Origin: Leishmania mexicana MHOM/GT/2001/U1103
Taxonomy: Eukaryota; Euglenozoa; Kinetoplastea; Trypanosomatida; Trypanosomatidae
Assembly: GCF_000234665.1 (NCBI RefSeq)
Contig: NC_018321.1
Coordinates: 596,594-660,593 of the forward strand
Reading direction: 5' to 3'
Length of the DNA: 64,000 nt
Below are positions 1-10,748 of this stretch, one piece after another. Position 1 is the stretch's first letter. Each line of letters begins with the position of its first letter. Made by a program: the position numbers and the translations under genes. The notes beneath the pieces were generated by a model that saw only the letters and a list, made by a program, of their open reading frames with translations, had not been told where the DNA came from and made no database searches.

Positions 1-1274
1 TCAGCGCGGATGATTCCCTGGTGGTGGTGTGCAAGACGGGTTACCGCCCCATGGACTCGGCCGAAGTGCCGGAAGGCCACCTGAACATCTATGTCTCCGA
101 GACGATGAAGCTGCTCAAGGGTCGCGGCAGCTCCGGTCATAGCTTCGCCATCCCTGGCCTGTACAAGGCGGAGTGGAACCCCGTGGTGGGCACACAGATG
201 GCGTACGTCTGTGAGCTGGGCCCGAATCAAGGCTGGAAGGCTGTCGTGGCTGACATGGTGGTGAACGAGGACGGCGAGGTGGAGCAGCGCGTGCTGAACG
301 AGCGCAACTTTCTCGTGGCAACGCGGCTGGACATGCTCTGGCACCCGGCAGGGACCTTTCTGTGCGTGAGGGTGGCGTCGAAGGGGCCGACGGAGTATTT
401 CCTTTTCCACGTCGCGGAGCGCAACGTGCCCATCACTCGCCTGTCCATCAAGCGTGGCTACATCCCGACCCGCTTCGCGTGGCAGACCGGCGGTGACAAG
501 TTTGCCGTACTCCTGAAACGCGATGGCGTCGGTGCCGGCCTTGGTGAGACCGGCGTGCTGCAGATCTTCATGATCGGCAAGCAAGGTCCCAAGGTGCTCC
601 ACGAGGTGGCCACATCGGCGACGCATTTGTTCTGGGCTCCCCGCGGCGGGCGACTGGCGGCTGCCAACTTCGACAAGTCGTTGCTGCACTTCTTCGTGCT
701 GCATGACAACAACACCATCACAGACAAGAACAAGCTGAGCGGCATCAGCGCGACGAACTGTGAGTGGGACCCGACTGGCCGCTACTTCGCCGTGTGGGTG
801 TCGTCGATTCATGAGCAGACGCTCGCCCCACAGTACCGCATCTTCGACTACACCGGCAACGAGCTATTCAAGAAGGCCATCAAGCCCCTCTCGCACTTCG
901 CCTGGCGCCCGCTGCCGCCCACGCTGCTCACACAGAGCGACGTGGCGAAGGCGCGCGACATGATAAAGACCCTCGTGCACGAATACGAGGCTACCGAGAA
1001 GGCGCACAAGGCTGAGGAGCAGGAGCGCATCGATAAGGAGCGCAAGTCGAAGGAGGAGGACTACATAAAGCGTATGAGGATTGCTGCCCGCTATGCTGAG
1101 GAGAAGGGCATGGTGCAGACGCGCGAGGAGCAGCGCGCCAACTCGAAGTGGGTGCGCTACAACAACAACCGCCTAAAGGCACTGCCGGACGAGGAGCACA
1201 TGATTCACGAGGACGTCACGGAATACCACCTCGTGTCGCGTCGCCAGGTCGGCACGGGTGTGGCGAAGAAGTAA
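1..1274 (+). CDS. EIF3B: Eukaryotic translation initiation factor 3 subunit B, 3' part
   Basis: The frame is open from the left edge (first full codon at position 3), so the N-terminal RRM and the first propeller blades lie outside the window. The 423 visible residues hold the back half of an eIF2A/eIF3b-type WD beta-propeller, with blade-like repeats such as FAWQTGGDKFAVLLKR, LFWAPRGGRLAAANF and CEWDPTGRYFAVW, up to about residue 310. A charged helical tail follows (about 315-385, with EEDYIKRMRIAARYAEEKG). In other eukaryotes this tail links eIF3b to the eIF3i/eIF3g module on the 40S subunit. The fold order and tail are as expected for the family. The assignment rests on pattern recognition of the propeller and tail; eIF2A is the main alternative, but the long helical tail favours eIF3b. 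Confidence 0.88.
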   Translation, partial: SADDSLVVVCKTGYRPMDSAEVPEGHLNIYVSETMKLLKGRGSSGHSFAIPGLYKAEWNPVVGTQMAYVCELGPNQGWKAVVADMVVNEDGEVEQRVLNERNFLVATRLDMLWHPAGTFLCVRVASKGPTEYFLFHVAERNVPITRLSIKRGYIPTRFAWQTGGDKFAVLLKRDGVGAGLGETGVLQIFMIGKQGPKVLHEVATSATHLFWAPRGGRLAAANFDKSLLHFFVLHDNNTITDKNKLSGISATNCEWDPTGRYFAVWVSSIHEQTLAPQYRIFDYTGNELFKKAIKPLSHFAWRPLPPTLLTQSDVAKARDMIKTLVHEYEATEKAHKAEEQERIDKERKSKEEDYIKRMRIAARYAEEKGMVQTREEQRANSKWVRYNNNRLKALPDEEHMIHEDVTEYHLVSRRQVGTGVAKK

Positions 1275-2752
1275 GGTTTGTTGATCAACGGCGGAAGAAG
1301 AAGAGGCACAGCGCATGACAACTTCGGCCGACGGCGTTGTTGTGGCAAAGCTGAGAAAAGGAAAAGCCGGACAGGGAATGCGCAAACGGCAGGCGAAGAG
1401 AGCGCGACAATGGCCGGAGAGGGTCAGTGTGTGTATGTGTGCGGTGACGCACCCCCATCACTCTACACACATGCACACGCCAAAACGTCGTACACGCTCT
1501 CACGACCTTCCTCTCTCCATTTCGTCATGCTCGTCTCCCTCGCGTTGACCTCTTCCGTTTCCATTGTGTCTACACACGCCGCGCACACATGCGCCGTGTG
1601 TGTGTGTGTGTGCCTGTGATGGCCTGTGCCGTTGATAATGCGCGTGTGCCGACGGCGTGTGTGTCGACGTGTTCAAGTGTACGTAAGTTATGGGCGTTCT
1701 GTCGGGTTGTTATGATATAGTTTTCTGTTCATGAGGTTAACTAAACCGTAGCGTTGTTCCACGCGTGTTGTGCGGCTCGCCTCCCCCCTCCCCCCTCGGC
1801 TCCCTTCTCTGCATGCCGAGTGGAGGCGCGCGGGTGGGGTGGCGGGACACGATACGCGGTATGCTGTCCGTGTTGTCCCCCTCCCGTCTTGCTGGCTTCG
1901 TTGTTGAGGTGGAGGGGGGGTCGTACTAGTTGTCATGTTTTTCTAAGAAAGTTGGCGCGGGGTCACACGCAATTGCACGCCCGCCCGCCCGCTGACAACA
2001 CGCACTGTTGTGTAAGCAGGTGCTTGTGCGGGCGTTAGAGGTGGTTTTTCTCTTCACCGAACACGTGCGAGTGGTGAGCCGTCGGCTGCGCTTCTCTCGC
2101 ACGTGTGTGTCTCCTCCACCTGCGCACCTTCTAACCAACCTAAGGAAACAAGGAAGACGTAAGAGAAGCACTACTGCTACTCCACGGTATCTCTCAAAGG
2201 CCCCACCTTCTTCCCCTCCCCCTCTCCTGAATACTGGCACGCACACGCACATACGTGGCCCACCACAGCGGTGGTGTATGTGTTTCTCTCGGTGCTGGCA
2301 GGTACGCTCACCATGCGCTCTTCCGTGGGATCGTGCTGTGCGACAGTCCCCTTTGGACAGGTGCGTCTTCACTGCACCTGGCGAGGCGGTGGAGGAGAAG
2401 AGGGTAGCTCCCGAAGTCGTGACGAGCAGCGGCGGTGAACGTTTCTCACGATGCCAACTGATGCTAGGCAGGTGATGACTCAGAGGGGTGCAGGCTTCCT
2501 CACCCTCGCCGGGGGTGGACCGGCTCTTCCGTCCCTCTCTGCGTGTGTGTCTCACGTCGGATGCTCATGCTTGGCCCTCGTCTGCATCCGCACTCGCTGC
2601 TCAGCGGTGCTATCACTGCCGCCCCACTTCCATGCCTTCTCTCTCTGTGCTATGCGCACCCCCTTAACTCTCCACCCTCCTCCTGCACATGCGCGCAACA
2701 CGAAGAGGTACACCGCTGCCAAGCTGGTATGCGAGAGGAAGCGAGGCGAATA
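1275..2752. other. Intergenic spacer, no gene seen
   Basis: This covers the 3' UTR of the eIF3b gene and the 5' region of the next one. It holds GT/CA-rich low-complexity sequence (around 1440-1620), a purine/pyrimidine-rich stretch near 1780-1930 and several polypyrimidine tracts. Open frames here have skewed low-complexity translations on both strands and no recognisable domain. Confidence 0.6.
2585..2705 (+). promoter_or_regulatory. Predicted spliced-leader acceptor region for the 2753 gene
   Basis: Pyrimidine-rich sequence runs through 2615-2700 and the first convincing AG after it is at about 2704-2705. This would give a 5' UTR of roughly 47 nt before the ATG at 2753. Confidence 0.4.
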
Positions 2753-3709
2753 ATGCACGCGCTTGCTGTCGGGTTACTTCGCCGCCGCCTCTCGGGCTGC
2801 ACTGGCCTTCGCTCCGCGGCTGCTGGAAGTGTTTTGACTGGAGGCGTTGACACGGCAGGTCGGCGCTTCTACGCCGGGGATGCCTCACACCCACCCAGCT
2901 CTTCCTCCGCAGCGTCTGGTGGCACTTTCACTGAAACATGCAGTCGCACAACGCGCGCGGATAGCGAGTCTACCGCTCGCTGTACCACCACTGAGCAACC
3001 CAGAGAGGCGACGGGCGACTCGGCCACAGATGCCGCAGCCGCATCCCCCTCTCCGCTCTCCACACCGCCTCCGTCCACATCGTCGGCGTCGGGCGCCTCT
3101 CCTGTGACTCCTCCCACGGGTGACAGCAACGGCGACTTGGCGATGCCAGACCCGGAGCCGGTACGGTGGGTGCAGCCGACCTACCAAGACGTAGACACGC
3201 TCCCTATCGTGGATGCGAAGGGCGAGTACATCGTATCACGTGTGCAGTGGCCGACCGGCGAGGTCGCCTACCGCACCCCTGCCCCGGTGGACGACAAGCT
3301 TGCCCCACGCTTCGGCTATAATGTGGTGCAGGTGCGCAAGCACGTGTCGTGGTGGAAGTACAACCAAAAGTATCCCCGCCTCTCCCTCGCGTACATCAAC
3401 ATCCAAGTGCTTTTTCTGCTCGGTCTCGCCTGGCTCGTCGCCTTCCTTACGAACGAATACCGTCAGACGATGGAGGCGATGCGGACGCCTGGGGCGATGG
3501 TCGGCGAGCACCGTGGCAGAGGACCGGCAACGAACAGCACGCAGAAAATCGCGTTTGAGAGGGATGAGATGAACGCGCTGCTCGACAAGGCGCAGAACAA
3601 CTGGTGCGACGGGAAGGCAGAGGCGTCCTACGTGGGGTCGAAGGCGTACAAGATGAAGAAGATCCCGCGTCCGAAGGAGTTCTCCGCGGATGACTTCCGA
3701 AAGCGATAG
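2753..3709 (+). CDS. Unknown single-pass membrane protein, probably mitochondrial
   Basis: The 318-residue protein begins MHALAVGLLRRRLSG, an Arg-rich amphipathic start typical of a mitochondrial presequence. A low-complexity Ser/Thr/Pro/Ala region covers about residues 45-130. A more conserved-looking part follows (VRWVQPTYQDVDTLPIVDA, then HVSWWKYNQKYPRLSL). One strong membrane segment lies at about 214-233 (INIQVLFLLGLAWLVAFL), and a charged C-terminal domain ends PKEFSADDFRKR. The topology fits an inner-membrane protein anchored by one helix with about 85 residues behind it. I do not recognise the family. An in-frame ATG at 2729 would add eight residues but hide the presequence, so 2753 is preferred. 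Two upstream in-frame ATGs lie before the predicted splice site. Confidence 0.7.
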   Translation: MHALAVGLLRRRLSGCTGLRSAAAGSVLTGGVDTAGRRFYAGDASHPPSSSSAASGGTFTETCSRTTRADSESTARCTTTEQPREATGDSATDAAAASPSPLSTPPPSTSSASGASPVTPPTGDSNGDLAMPDPEPVRWVQPTYQDVDTLPIVDAKGEYIVSRVQWPTGEVAYRTPAPVDDKLAPRFGYNVVQVRKHVSWWKYNQKYPRLSLAYINIQVLFLLGLAWLVAFLTNEYRQTMEAMRTPGAMVGEHRGRGPATNSTQKIAFERDEMNALLDKAQNNWCDGKAEASYVGSKAYKMKKIPRPKEFSADDFRKR

Positions 3710-3850
3710 GTGGCGCGAGGGGACGCCGCCTGAGAGATGCGCAGCCGCAGCGAAAGGGGCTTCGACACGACGCGTGCGTAGTTACGCGTCTACTGATGAC
3801 AGTGGTGACTGGTTTCCTTCAGCGCTCGAGATGCACGATGGTGACAGGAG

Positions 3851-4338
3851 GGGGCACACACACCCCTCTCCGTGCATGGCGTCTCAGGTTGCCGTACACA
3901 GCTCTCTGTGTGGAAGGCGGTCGAGCAGCCCCCCTCCTCCTCTTCCCTCTCCCCCTCCTCTATCCCTGCCAAATACTGCACCACCCGTGGTGCTGACACG
4001 GTCAAGTGCCGACGACGTGTGTGTGTGTGGGGTCAGGGCGATGCGTCGCTGCTGATGTCGGGGGTGCGCACCTGAATGGCGCCGTGACGACGCCTGCGCC
4101 GTCCATGTGATGGGCAGCGTGTCGGCGTGGCTCGAGCGCCGCTCTCCGTCGGCCCTCGCGCGGCCCACCGGTGTGCGGGGATCCCCGCGTGTCGCCGCGA
4201 GGGACGCACCGGGTGGCGCGCGGCGTGACCGGAGCTGCTGCGAGGCGACGTGCGGAGCGGGTGGTGGGTGGGGTGCAGAGTGGAGTCTCACCTCATGTTG
4301 AATGGCAGAGGAGGCGGTCATACGTTAAGTAAGGAAGG
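3851..4338 (+). repeat. SIDER2-like dispersed repeat, copy 1 (internal deletion)
   Basis: This is one of four near-identical copies in the window. It opens with the shared block CACCCCTCTCCGTGCATGGC, continues through the common CTCTGTGTGGAAGGCGGTCG block and ends in the shared TCACCTCATGTTGAATGGCA segment. Relative to copies 2 and 3 it lacks about 125 bp of the 3' half, joined at a short GGTG identity. It is in sense orientation, starting about 140 bp after the stop of the upstream gene, so it should lie in its 3' UTR. The SIDER2 name is inferred from size, position and genus; the repeat status is seen directly. Confidence 0.75.
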
Positions 4339-4769
4339 GGCCGAAGCTCCTTCGCGAGAGGACTGCGCCTCCGGTGGGCAGCGACGAACGATTTCTGCTT
4401 GCTTTGGGAGTGGGCAGGGACGGGCTGATGTTCGTCGACGTGACTCGACTTCCGTACCGGTGTCTCGCCGGGGTAGTGGGAGCGGATCGCTCGACCATGA
4501 ACAGACACACTGGCGCGACACCATGAACACAGCAAGGGAATATTCTGCCAAAGGGTGACAGCCCCGCTTGCGCGTCCTGCGGCCGTGACGGCCTGTAAGA
4601 CAAGATGGGGTGGGCAGGACAGACGCTCCCACGAAGCCAACCGTGCGCATCACTGACACAAAGAAAGCTGCGGGAACGTGAGATCAAAGCTCTGATACAG
4701 TACGTGTCGCTGTCAGGCACAGCCGCAACGGCACAGGTTTTGCCCATGACGCCGCTTACAACGGTTGCC

Positions 4770-4935
4770 GTGTCTCTCACTCTCTCTCCTGACTCTCTTC
4801 ACCGTGTTCTTCCTCTCTTTGCGGGCTCGACATCGTGCGCACGTCTCGCACGCGCTGGGCGCTCCTTGCCCACCTTCCCGACGCATTCCTTTTTTATGTG
4901 GCCGCTGCACGCGCTTTCACGGGTGTGTGTTGGAG
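4770..4935 (+). promoter_or_regulatory. Predicted spliced-leader acceptor region for the methyltransferase gene
   Basis: A strong CT tract at 4770-4830 is followed by a long AG-poor stretch, and the first AG is near 4934. The inferred 5' UTR is about 104 nt before the ATG at 5039. Confidence 0.35.
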
Positions 4936-5038
4936 GTGGGGCGTAGGGCTGCACATCGCGCGCGCAGGTGCACACAAGCCACCCCTTCTAACTTGTGCAA
5001 TCACGCTCGCAGAGAAGCACGCCTCTTCTTCTACAGTC

Positions 5039-8000
5039 ATGCCTGCTGAGCACTCGCTAGCGTTGCCGCTGTCGGCCGACTACGCGCATAACGAACGAGA
5101 AGGCTTCTCGTTCTTCTGCACCGGTGGCAGCCGTGGCAGCACAACAACGTTGGACCGCTACCTGGACGATCTGTGCGCCTTTCTGCGCAGTGCCAGGCTC
5201 ATCCAGTCCCACCCGGACAACTACTTCCAGTTCATCCGCGGCGAAAGGTGGGCCGCGTCATCTGTGCACTTTGATCACTCCCCTGTCGAGGCGGAGGAGC
5301 TTGCGCACACGAAGACGCTGCTGAGCGCCTTCAAACCACTCTTGCAGGGCGATGACGCCATGTCCAAGCTGCGTGCGCTGGTTCGCGATGGTCCACCAAC
5401 AGCCGCAGAGCAGTGCGCCGGCGCGCTGGCTGGAGACGTAGGCGCTTCGTCAACCTCGTGGTCGCCAGCCATTCCCTCGTCCCTGTCCCCACTTCAGCAG
5501 TTCTACGCCGCCACACGGCGCTTAATGCTGGGCCGTGCGCGCCGTGCCGAGAACGACGCCGTCAGTCTTACACTCCTGACGGAGGCTGAGCGGCTGACCA
5601 TCGACCGCGACTCCTCCAGCGCACAAGCGCAGCAACAGCACGAGCAGGACATACTCGACCTCGTCGTTTCGCAGGGCATGAGCCTGAAGAAGCAGCACGA
5701 GGTGCCCATCATGCGAATGTCGATACGCGACCTGGTGCTGTGCTGCAACGTCGGCGTGGAGCGCACGTCTGCAGCTCGACTGCAGGTCGGAGAACCGGAG
5801 GAGGTGAGGGGGGAGGCCGAGAAGCACCGCTGCGGTGCCGTTTCTGCAGTCCGCACAGTGATCAACATAGGCGAGGGAAAGGGCTACGTGTCGCGTGCAG
5901 TGTCTCTGTGCGATGATCTCCAGGTGGTCGGCCTCGACTGCAACCCTGCTCACAAGGAGCGCGCTGTGGAGCGCTTTGAATCGCTTGTGGAGGCGAGCCT
6001 CTCCTCACGCGACGGGCGGCCACGCGTTAATCTCCTGTACGCGCCACGGGGCCACGTGGCGAGCATCGCCTGTCGGGTCGGGGAGACGGTGGACTGGGAG
6101 TCGCTGCTGCACGGCCATGTCCGAACGTGCGCAGATCCGTCCTGCTTGCTCTCCAAGAGCTGCGGTGACGACACCTATTCGGCCGCGGGGTCTGTCGCAG
6201 AGGATGAAGGCGCCATCGCCGAGGACGACGCCGTTGCCTCGACGCGCACTCGCGGCGACGATACGGTGAAGCTGGCCTGCCGAGTCTGTGGCACGGTTGT
6301 CCGACAGGACTCCACCACAGCCATCATGAAGCACGTCTACAGACATCTGCACGGCAACATTGGGGCCAGAGCGGCTTCGAGCGAGGTGCACGCACTCGAT
6401 AAGGCGACGGAAACGTCGTCCCCACCACCACCGGACCAGATGCGCGTTCCGGCGTTGACAGAGGTGCAGCAGTGGAACGCGTCGCTGCCCCAGCACGCGT
6501 ACGTGGCGAAGCTGACAGAGCACTTCTTCACCGTCACAGACGTTGAGGCACGGCATCTCTCGGGCCGAGAAGATGTGACGTTGCTCAAACGTGTCGCCGT
6601 TGACGGTGAGGGCGGTGCTGCTCTTCGGGGTAGCTCAAGTAAGCACATGCCACAGTACCTCACCTTGGCGCCCCGAGCACACGGAGAGGCGTGCGGTGAC
6701 ACAAGCGGGGCCCAGCGGCGGCGCTCGCCGCCGGAGCGCGCATCTGTCACGCTCGAGCCCGCCTACACTGCTCGTGGCTATCGCGTAGTGCTGCTGATGG
6801 CTGTGGAAGAGGCGACCGCATCCAGAGAGCTTCACTCGCTTTCACCAGCCAGTTCCAGCAGTCCGGTTGATGGAGGAGAGACCCAGGGCGCAGTGCTGAC
6901 GCCGCCGGCGCGCGAGCGTGACACAGAGCCAGACTTGACCTCTTCCGCTGCCGGGCAACCACCCCAGCTGTGGTCATACACGCAAGTGCTTGCCACCATT
7001 GTCGGCTACGACGGCGGCGTAGACCGCCACCAGGTGCGTGTCGACCAGGAAAGCAGGAAGCGCACGCTACGGCTCTATCGCCTGCGGGGGGACGCCACAG
7101 CAGCGGCACGGGCGTGCGTAGAGGACTGGCAGCTGCCAGATGCGGAGACGTGGGGCCGTGAGCGCGTTGCGATCGTCTTGGCAGTACTGCCGCCAGCCCT
7201 TCCCTCCACCCCTGTCGTGTGCGTGCCTAGCGTGCGGAACACAGTCCTCATTGGTCTGCACTCGTGCGGCGACTTGGGCTCCAACATGTGCCGCATCTTC
7301 CGCAACAGCTCGGCGCGTGGTCTGCTGCTCGTCAGCTGCTGCTGGCATGCACTGACGCCGCATGGCTTTCCACTGAGTCGCGCACTGCAGCGCCGCGGCT
7401 TGACAACTAACAGCATCTCGCTCCTCCTTGCCACGCAGCCGCTGGATGCCTGGTCGACGGCCTCTCCCGAGGGCCACCGCAGCTCCGCCAAGTTGCTCTT
7501 TTTTCGCAGCCTCTTCAAGCTTCTGTGGAGACAGCTGGCAGGGATGTGGGCGGCCGGGCGGAGGGACGGGTCTGTGCCACGTCCTTCCGCCTGCGCACAC
7601 AATGACACCTGGGGCAGTGATGACACGTGCGCCTTCCCGGACGCGCCGCCGCATCTCGAGCCTGCCTTTCTTCGACGAATCTCGCGTGACAAGGACACGC
7701 TGACCTTCGCCCAATTTGTGCAGGCCGTCGCCGCCGAGTACGTCTACTCCGAATCTTCCAAGGACACCCCGTCCACGCCGTGGAACATTGAGCGGTGCTG
7801 CGCAGTGTGCCGAACGGCGCAGGAGGCGCACGTGCGGTACGTGCTCACGCAGCAGCGTCTGCCTGAGGCGATGGGGGCAAACTTTGAACAGGAGCACTTC
7901 GCTTCCTTCCTTGGTCTGACCGTGCTGCGTATGTGGATGTGCCACCTGGTTGAGTCGCTGCTTCTCCTGGATCGCGCCCTCTACCTGCATGAGGAGCTGT

Positions 8001-8143
8001 CCGAGCTCCATAGCCGTGCAGCAGGGGCACCGGCAGACGAGGCGGAGAGGAGCGCAGTGGCGCTTGTGCCGTTGTTTGACGGCGCCGTGTCGCCCCGCAT
8101 GTATGGCGTCCTTGCCCGGCGTGGCGGGTCGGCGTGCGCCTAA
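5039..8143 (+). CDS. METTL25-family methyltransferase-like protein
   Basis: This 1034-residue protein shows the METTL25/RRNAD1 pattern. The N-terminal helical part reads LDRYLDDLCAFLRSARLI, and later GMSLKKQHEV precedes the SAM-binding motif I, INIGEGKGYVSRAVSL (about residues 274-290), with the acidic strand end LQVVGLDCN. The second family signature, GLHSCGDLGSNMCRIF (from residue 739), leads into LLVSCCWHAL and FPLSRAL. It is much longer than typical animal members (about 500-600 residues). The extra length lies largely between the two halves of the fold. That insert contains ACRVCG and then HVYRH, giving a C-x2-C-x14-H-x3-H spacing at about residues 411-436, like a C2H2 finger. The substrate is unknown; the family has been linked to RNA or protein methylation. 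The frame extends 68 codons upstream, but that part looks like leader sequence. Confidence 0.78.
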   Translation: MPAEHSLALPLSADYAHNEREGFSFFCTGGSRGSTTTLDRYLDDLCAFLRSARLIQSHPDNYFQFIRGERWAASSVHFDHSPVEAEELAHTKTLLSAFKPLLQGDDAMSKLRALVRDGPPTAAEQCAGALAGDVGASSTSWSPAIPSSLSPLQQFYAATRRLMLGRARRAENDAVSLTLLTEAERLTIDRDSSSAQAQQQHEQDILDLVVSQGMSLKKQHEVPIMRMSIRDLVLCCNVGVERTSAARLQVGEPEEVRGEAEKHRCGAVSAVRTVINIGEGKGYVSRAVSLCDDLQVVGLDCNPAHKERAVERFESLVEASLSSRDGRPRVNLLYAPRGHVASIACRVGETVDWESLLHGHVRTCADPSCLLSKSCGDDTYSAAGSVAEDEGAIAEDDAVASTRTRGDDTVKLACRVCGTVVRQDSTTAIMKHVYRHLHGNIGARAASSEVHALDKATETSSPPPPDQMRVPALTEVQQWNASLPQHAYVAKLTEHFFTVTDVEARHLSGREDVTLLKRVAVDGEGGAALRGSSSKHMPQYLTLAPRAHGEACGDTSGAQRRRSPPERASVTLEPAYTARGYRVVLLMAVEEATASRELHSLSPASSSSPVDGGETQGAVLTPPARERDTEPDLTSSAAGQPPQLWSYTQVLATIVGYDGGVDRHQVRVDQESRKRTLRLYRLRGDATAAARACVEDWQLPDAETWGRERVAIVLAVLPPALPSTPVVCVPSVRNTVLIGLHSCGDLGSNMCRIFRNSSARGLLLVSCCWHALTPHGFPLSRALQRRGLTTNSISLLLATQPLDAWSTASPEGHRSSAKLLFFRSLFKLLWRQLAGMWAAGRRDGSVPRPSACAHNDTWGSDDTCAFPDAPPHLEPAFLRRISRDKDTLTFAQFVQAVAAEYVYSESSKDTPSTPWNIERCCAVCRTAQEAHVRYVLTQQRLPEAMGANFEQEHFASFLGLTVLRMWMCHLVESLLLLDRALYLHEELSELHSRAAGAPADEAERSAVALVPLFDGAVSPRMYGVLARRGGSACA

Positions 8144-10748
8144 GGCAACGCTTCTCGATTTTCCCTTCCCTCACACAGCTGCAGTACCCGTAACGCCACT
8201 GAGCACTCGCATCACGAACGCACGCGAGTCGCCATCACCGTGGCATCGCCACCTCTGAGGAACAGCTCAGCGCTACCGGTGGGACTGCCACTGGCCACGT
8301 AAAGCACCGCACAAATCACAACGAGAGATGAGACAGGCCTGACACTGCTGCAGGAGGAGGTGGGTCAGCGGTGTGAAACCTGGCCTCCACTGTCCCGTCC
8401 TCACGGCCCGGTGTCTGAGACAGCGCCGCGGACGGCATGGGAGAGGGGTCCCCATTGCGGAAATTGTCCTTCTCCCAGTCGTGGTCTCTGCCTTATCGGA
8501 CAGCAGAGGAAGGCAACAAGACGTGCAGGGGTCACGTCGCAGCGGGCTGTATCTCCGTGAATGTGGACTTTCCTCTCGGCCAGGTGCCGCCTTGGCACCC
8601 TTCGCGCTCGTCACTCTCTCTCATCTTCTGTTCTTCACCTCCGCTCCGCCTCTGCCCAGTTTGAGACGGCGCCGCCCGCCCGCCCACCCACCAGGTGCGG
8701 TGTCGCAGCGGCCCAAAAGACGAGTGGGGAGAAGATTCGCCGCCGGCGCAGTCACAGTGTGCACCTTCGCCGTCTCGCTGTCGTCCCTCTTCTGTTGTTC
8801 TGCGTCGCGTGCACCATTGCTGGCAGCGCCACCCCCCTTCTTAACGATCGGGTTCCGAAATCTGTGAGCGAGTGAGGGAGCGGCGTGCATCCCTAACCAT
8901 CTCCTCTCTGCACCTCGCTGCTTTTATTTCCTGAAGCTCACTGTCTTCTGTGCTGGTTCTCCGTGGATGCGGCAAGTGCGGAGGTGTTGGTGTGCTGCGA
9001 GAAGGCGTTGCTCTCCGACCCTGCCCGCGACGATCTGTGGGTGGGTGCCTTGAGGGTGTGTGTGCAGGTGCCTCGCCTGGAGAAGCGCACATGCACACGT
9101 CGTGAGCCAACACGGAGCAGCTCGTGCGCCTTCTCGTCCACAGTCTCGTGGAGCGGAACGCTGAGGTTCTTCGCGGTGCTGACGTCACCGCTGCAGATAC
9201 GGTGCACCTAAGCGACAGCCGCGGCGGCAGCAGTGACGGCTGCCATGCTATGGCTGTCTTGAGCTTCTTGCTTCCCCTTGATACTTCTGCAAGAACAGCT
9301 GGTTCATCACCTCGCCCATGTTGCTCCCTGCTCGCTGGCGTGCTTTGACGTGCAACGCCGCCGCGGTACCAGACCGTCATGACGACGACCACAGAGATGG
9401 GGGCTGCTGTGAGCACCGCCCTACACCGTGAATATGGGACTGGGGGGGGCGGCGGATGACACCAGCCAGTTTTCATGCACACCTGAGTGACTTGCCGTCT
9501 GCGACGCCGCGATGAAAGTCCTGCTGCCGTCGTTGAGCACGAGGTCGACTCCGCTAACCGCGTCCGCCGCGGCCCTCCCCTTTCCTCCCCACTATACACA
9601 CCGCCAGAGAGGACAGATGCCGCCGCAGTGCCCCAGGCATGCGCGTGCAGACACGTCGTCACTGGCGTGTTGCCTTCGCATTTTTTTCATTCTCGCTCCG
9701 TGTGGCTTTCCTTTTGTGCACCGCCGTAGCACCATCGCTTCTCGGTCTCTCTGTCTTTACCCCCTTCCGCTCTCTCAGCATGTTGGCTCGGTGTGTGTGA
9801 GTGTGTGCCGGAAAGTTTCGCTTTCACCGCCACTCCCCCCCCTCTTCTTCTGCCACTCTAGTCGCACACAGGTGTGGCATGGCATCTCCGCCTTCCCGCT
9901 CTCACTCTCTGAACCCATCGCGCGCCCGCCCTCGGCATCTCCTCCGCTCTCCTTTCCTCCTGGTCAGATCGAGGAGACGTGCGCTGCACCGCTGCTGCGG
10001 CACCGACGCGGTTGCATCGCTCGGGCCCCGTCCCCCTTTTACACGAAAAGAAAGTATTGTGGATGTCCTGCTTGGCCGTGCCTCCTTCGCTTGTGTTGTG
10101 CGCCGCTTCCCAGTCCACTTCTCTTGTGCCTCCCTCCTCCTCTCCCCCTCCTCTGGTCGCTCGCGCCGCCCGTCCGCGGCGCACAGCTACGCGTGCCCGC
10201 CACCGCCCACACCCTCACCCCCGCTCATATTACTGCCACAGAGAATTCTCCCGTTAGTCCCCCCGCACTCCCTGCTCTTACTGTTCCCATCGCATCCACC
10301 CAACAACCCTCTCGTCCTTTTGCCGTTGACACATTGGCACAGAGAGCGGCGAGTCGTGTGCACAACGAGCGCGCCACTTGCCTCTGCTCTTCATCTCTCG
10401 GTAGCGACTTCCGCTGGATACCCGCCCCGCCCCTTTGTCTCTTCTCTGTACTTCTGCTGCTCACGCACCTCTTCTTCAAACGCGCAGGCAACAACGTCGT
10501 CACACCCCGTTCACACCGCCAAGCACGCACGCGCTCTTCTCCGGAGGGGCGGCCGAACACAGGGAAGGCGAAAAGGTTGACCAGGAACCACGCACAGGCC
10601 CCCCTCCCCCCTCCCACCCCACCCCAACAACAGCAGAAAAGCGAGAGAGAGACGGCGGCTGTGACGGGGCCGACACGTGGAGGGAACGAGCGGCGACACA
10701 TCCCGACCCCCACTCCCACCTTTGTTTCGTTACTGATATCACATATCA

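Larger units (their letters stand above)
3710..5038. other. Spacer containing one dispersed repeat copy
   Basis: The first 140 bases are the 3' UTR start of the upstream gene, followed by a SIDER2-like element at 3851-4338. From 4339 to 4770 the sequence is unremarkable. A polypyrimidine tract at 4770-4830 precedes the next gene. No coding region was found. Confidence 0.6.

Noticed and set aside
4107..4301. Open frames inside the repeat copies (also at 15259, 21404 and 52167)
   Set aside because: The same frames recur in every repeat copy with no protein features; they are by-products of the repeat sequence.
8841..9662. 273-codon open frame on the - strand
   Set aside because: It is antisense to the transcription direction of every gene here, with Arg/Ser/Thr-rich composition and no recognisable motif.
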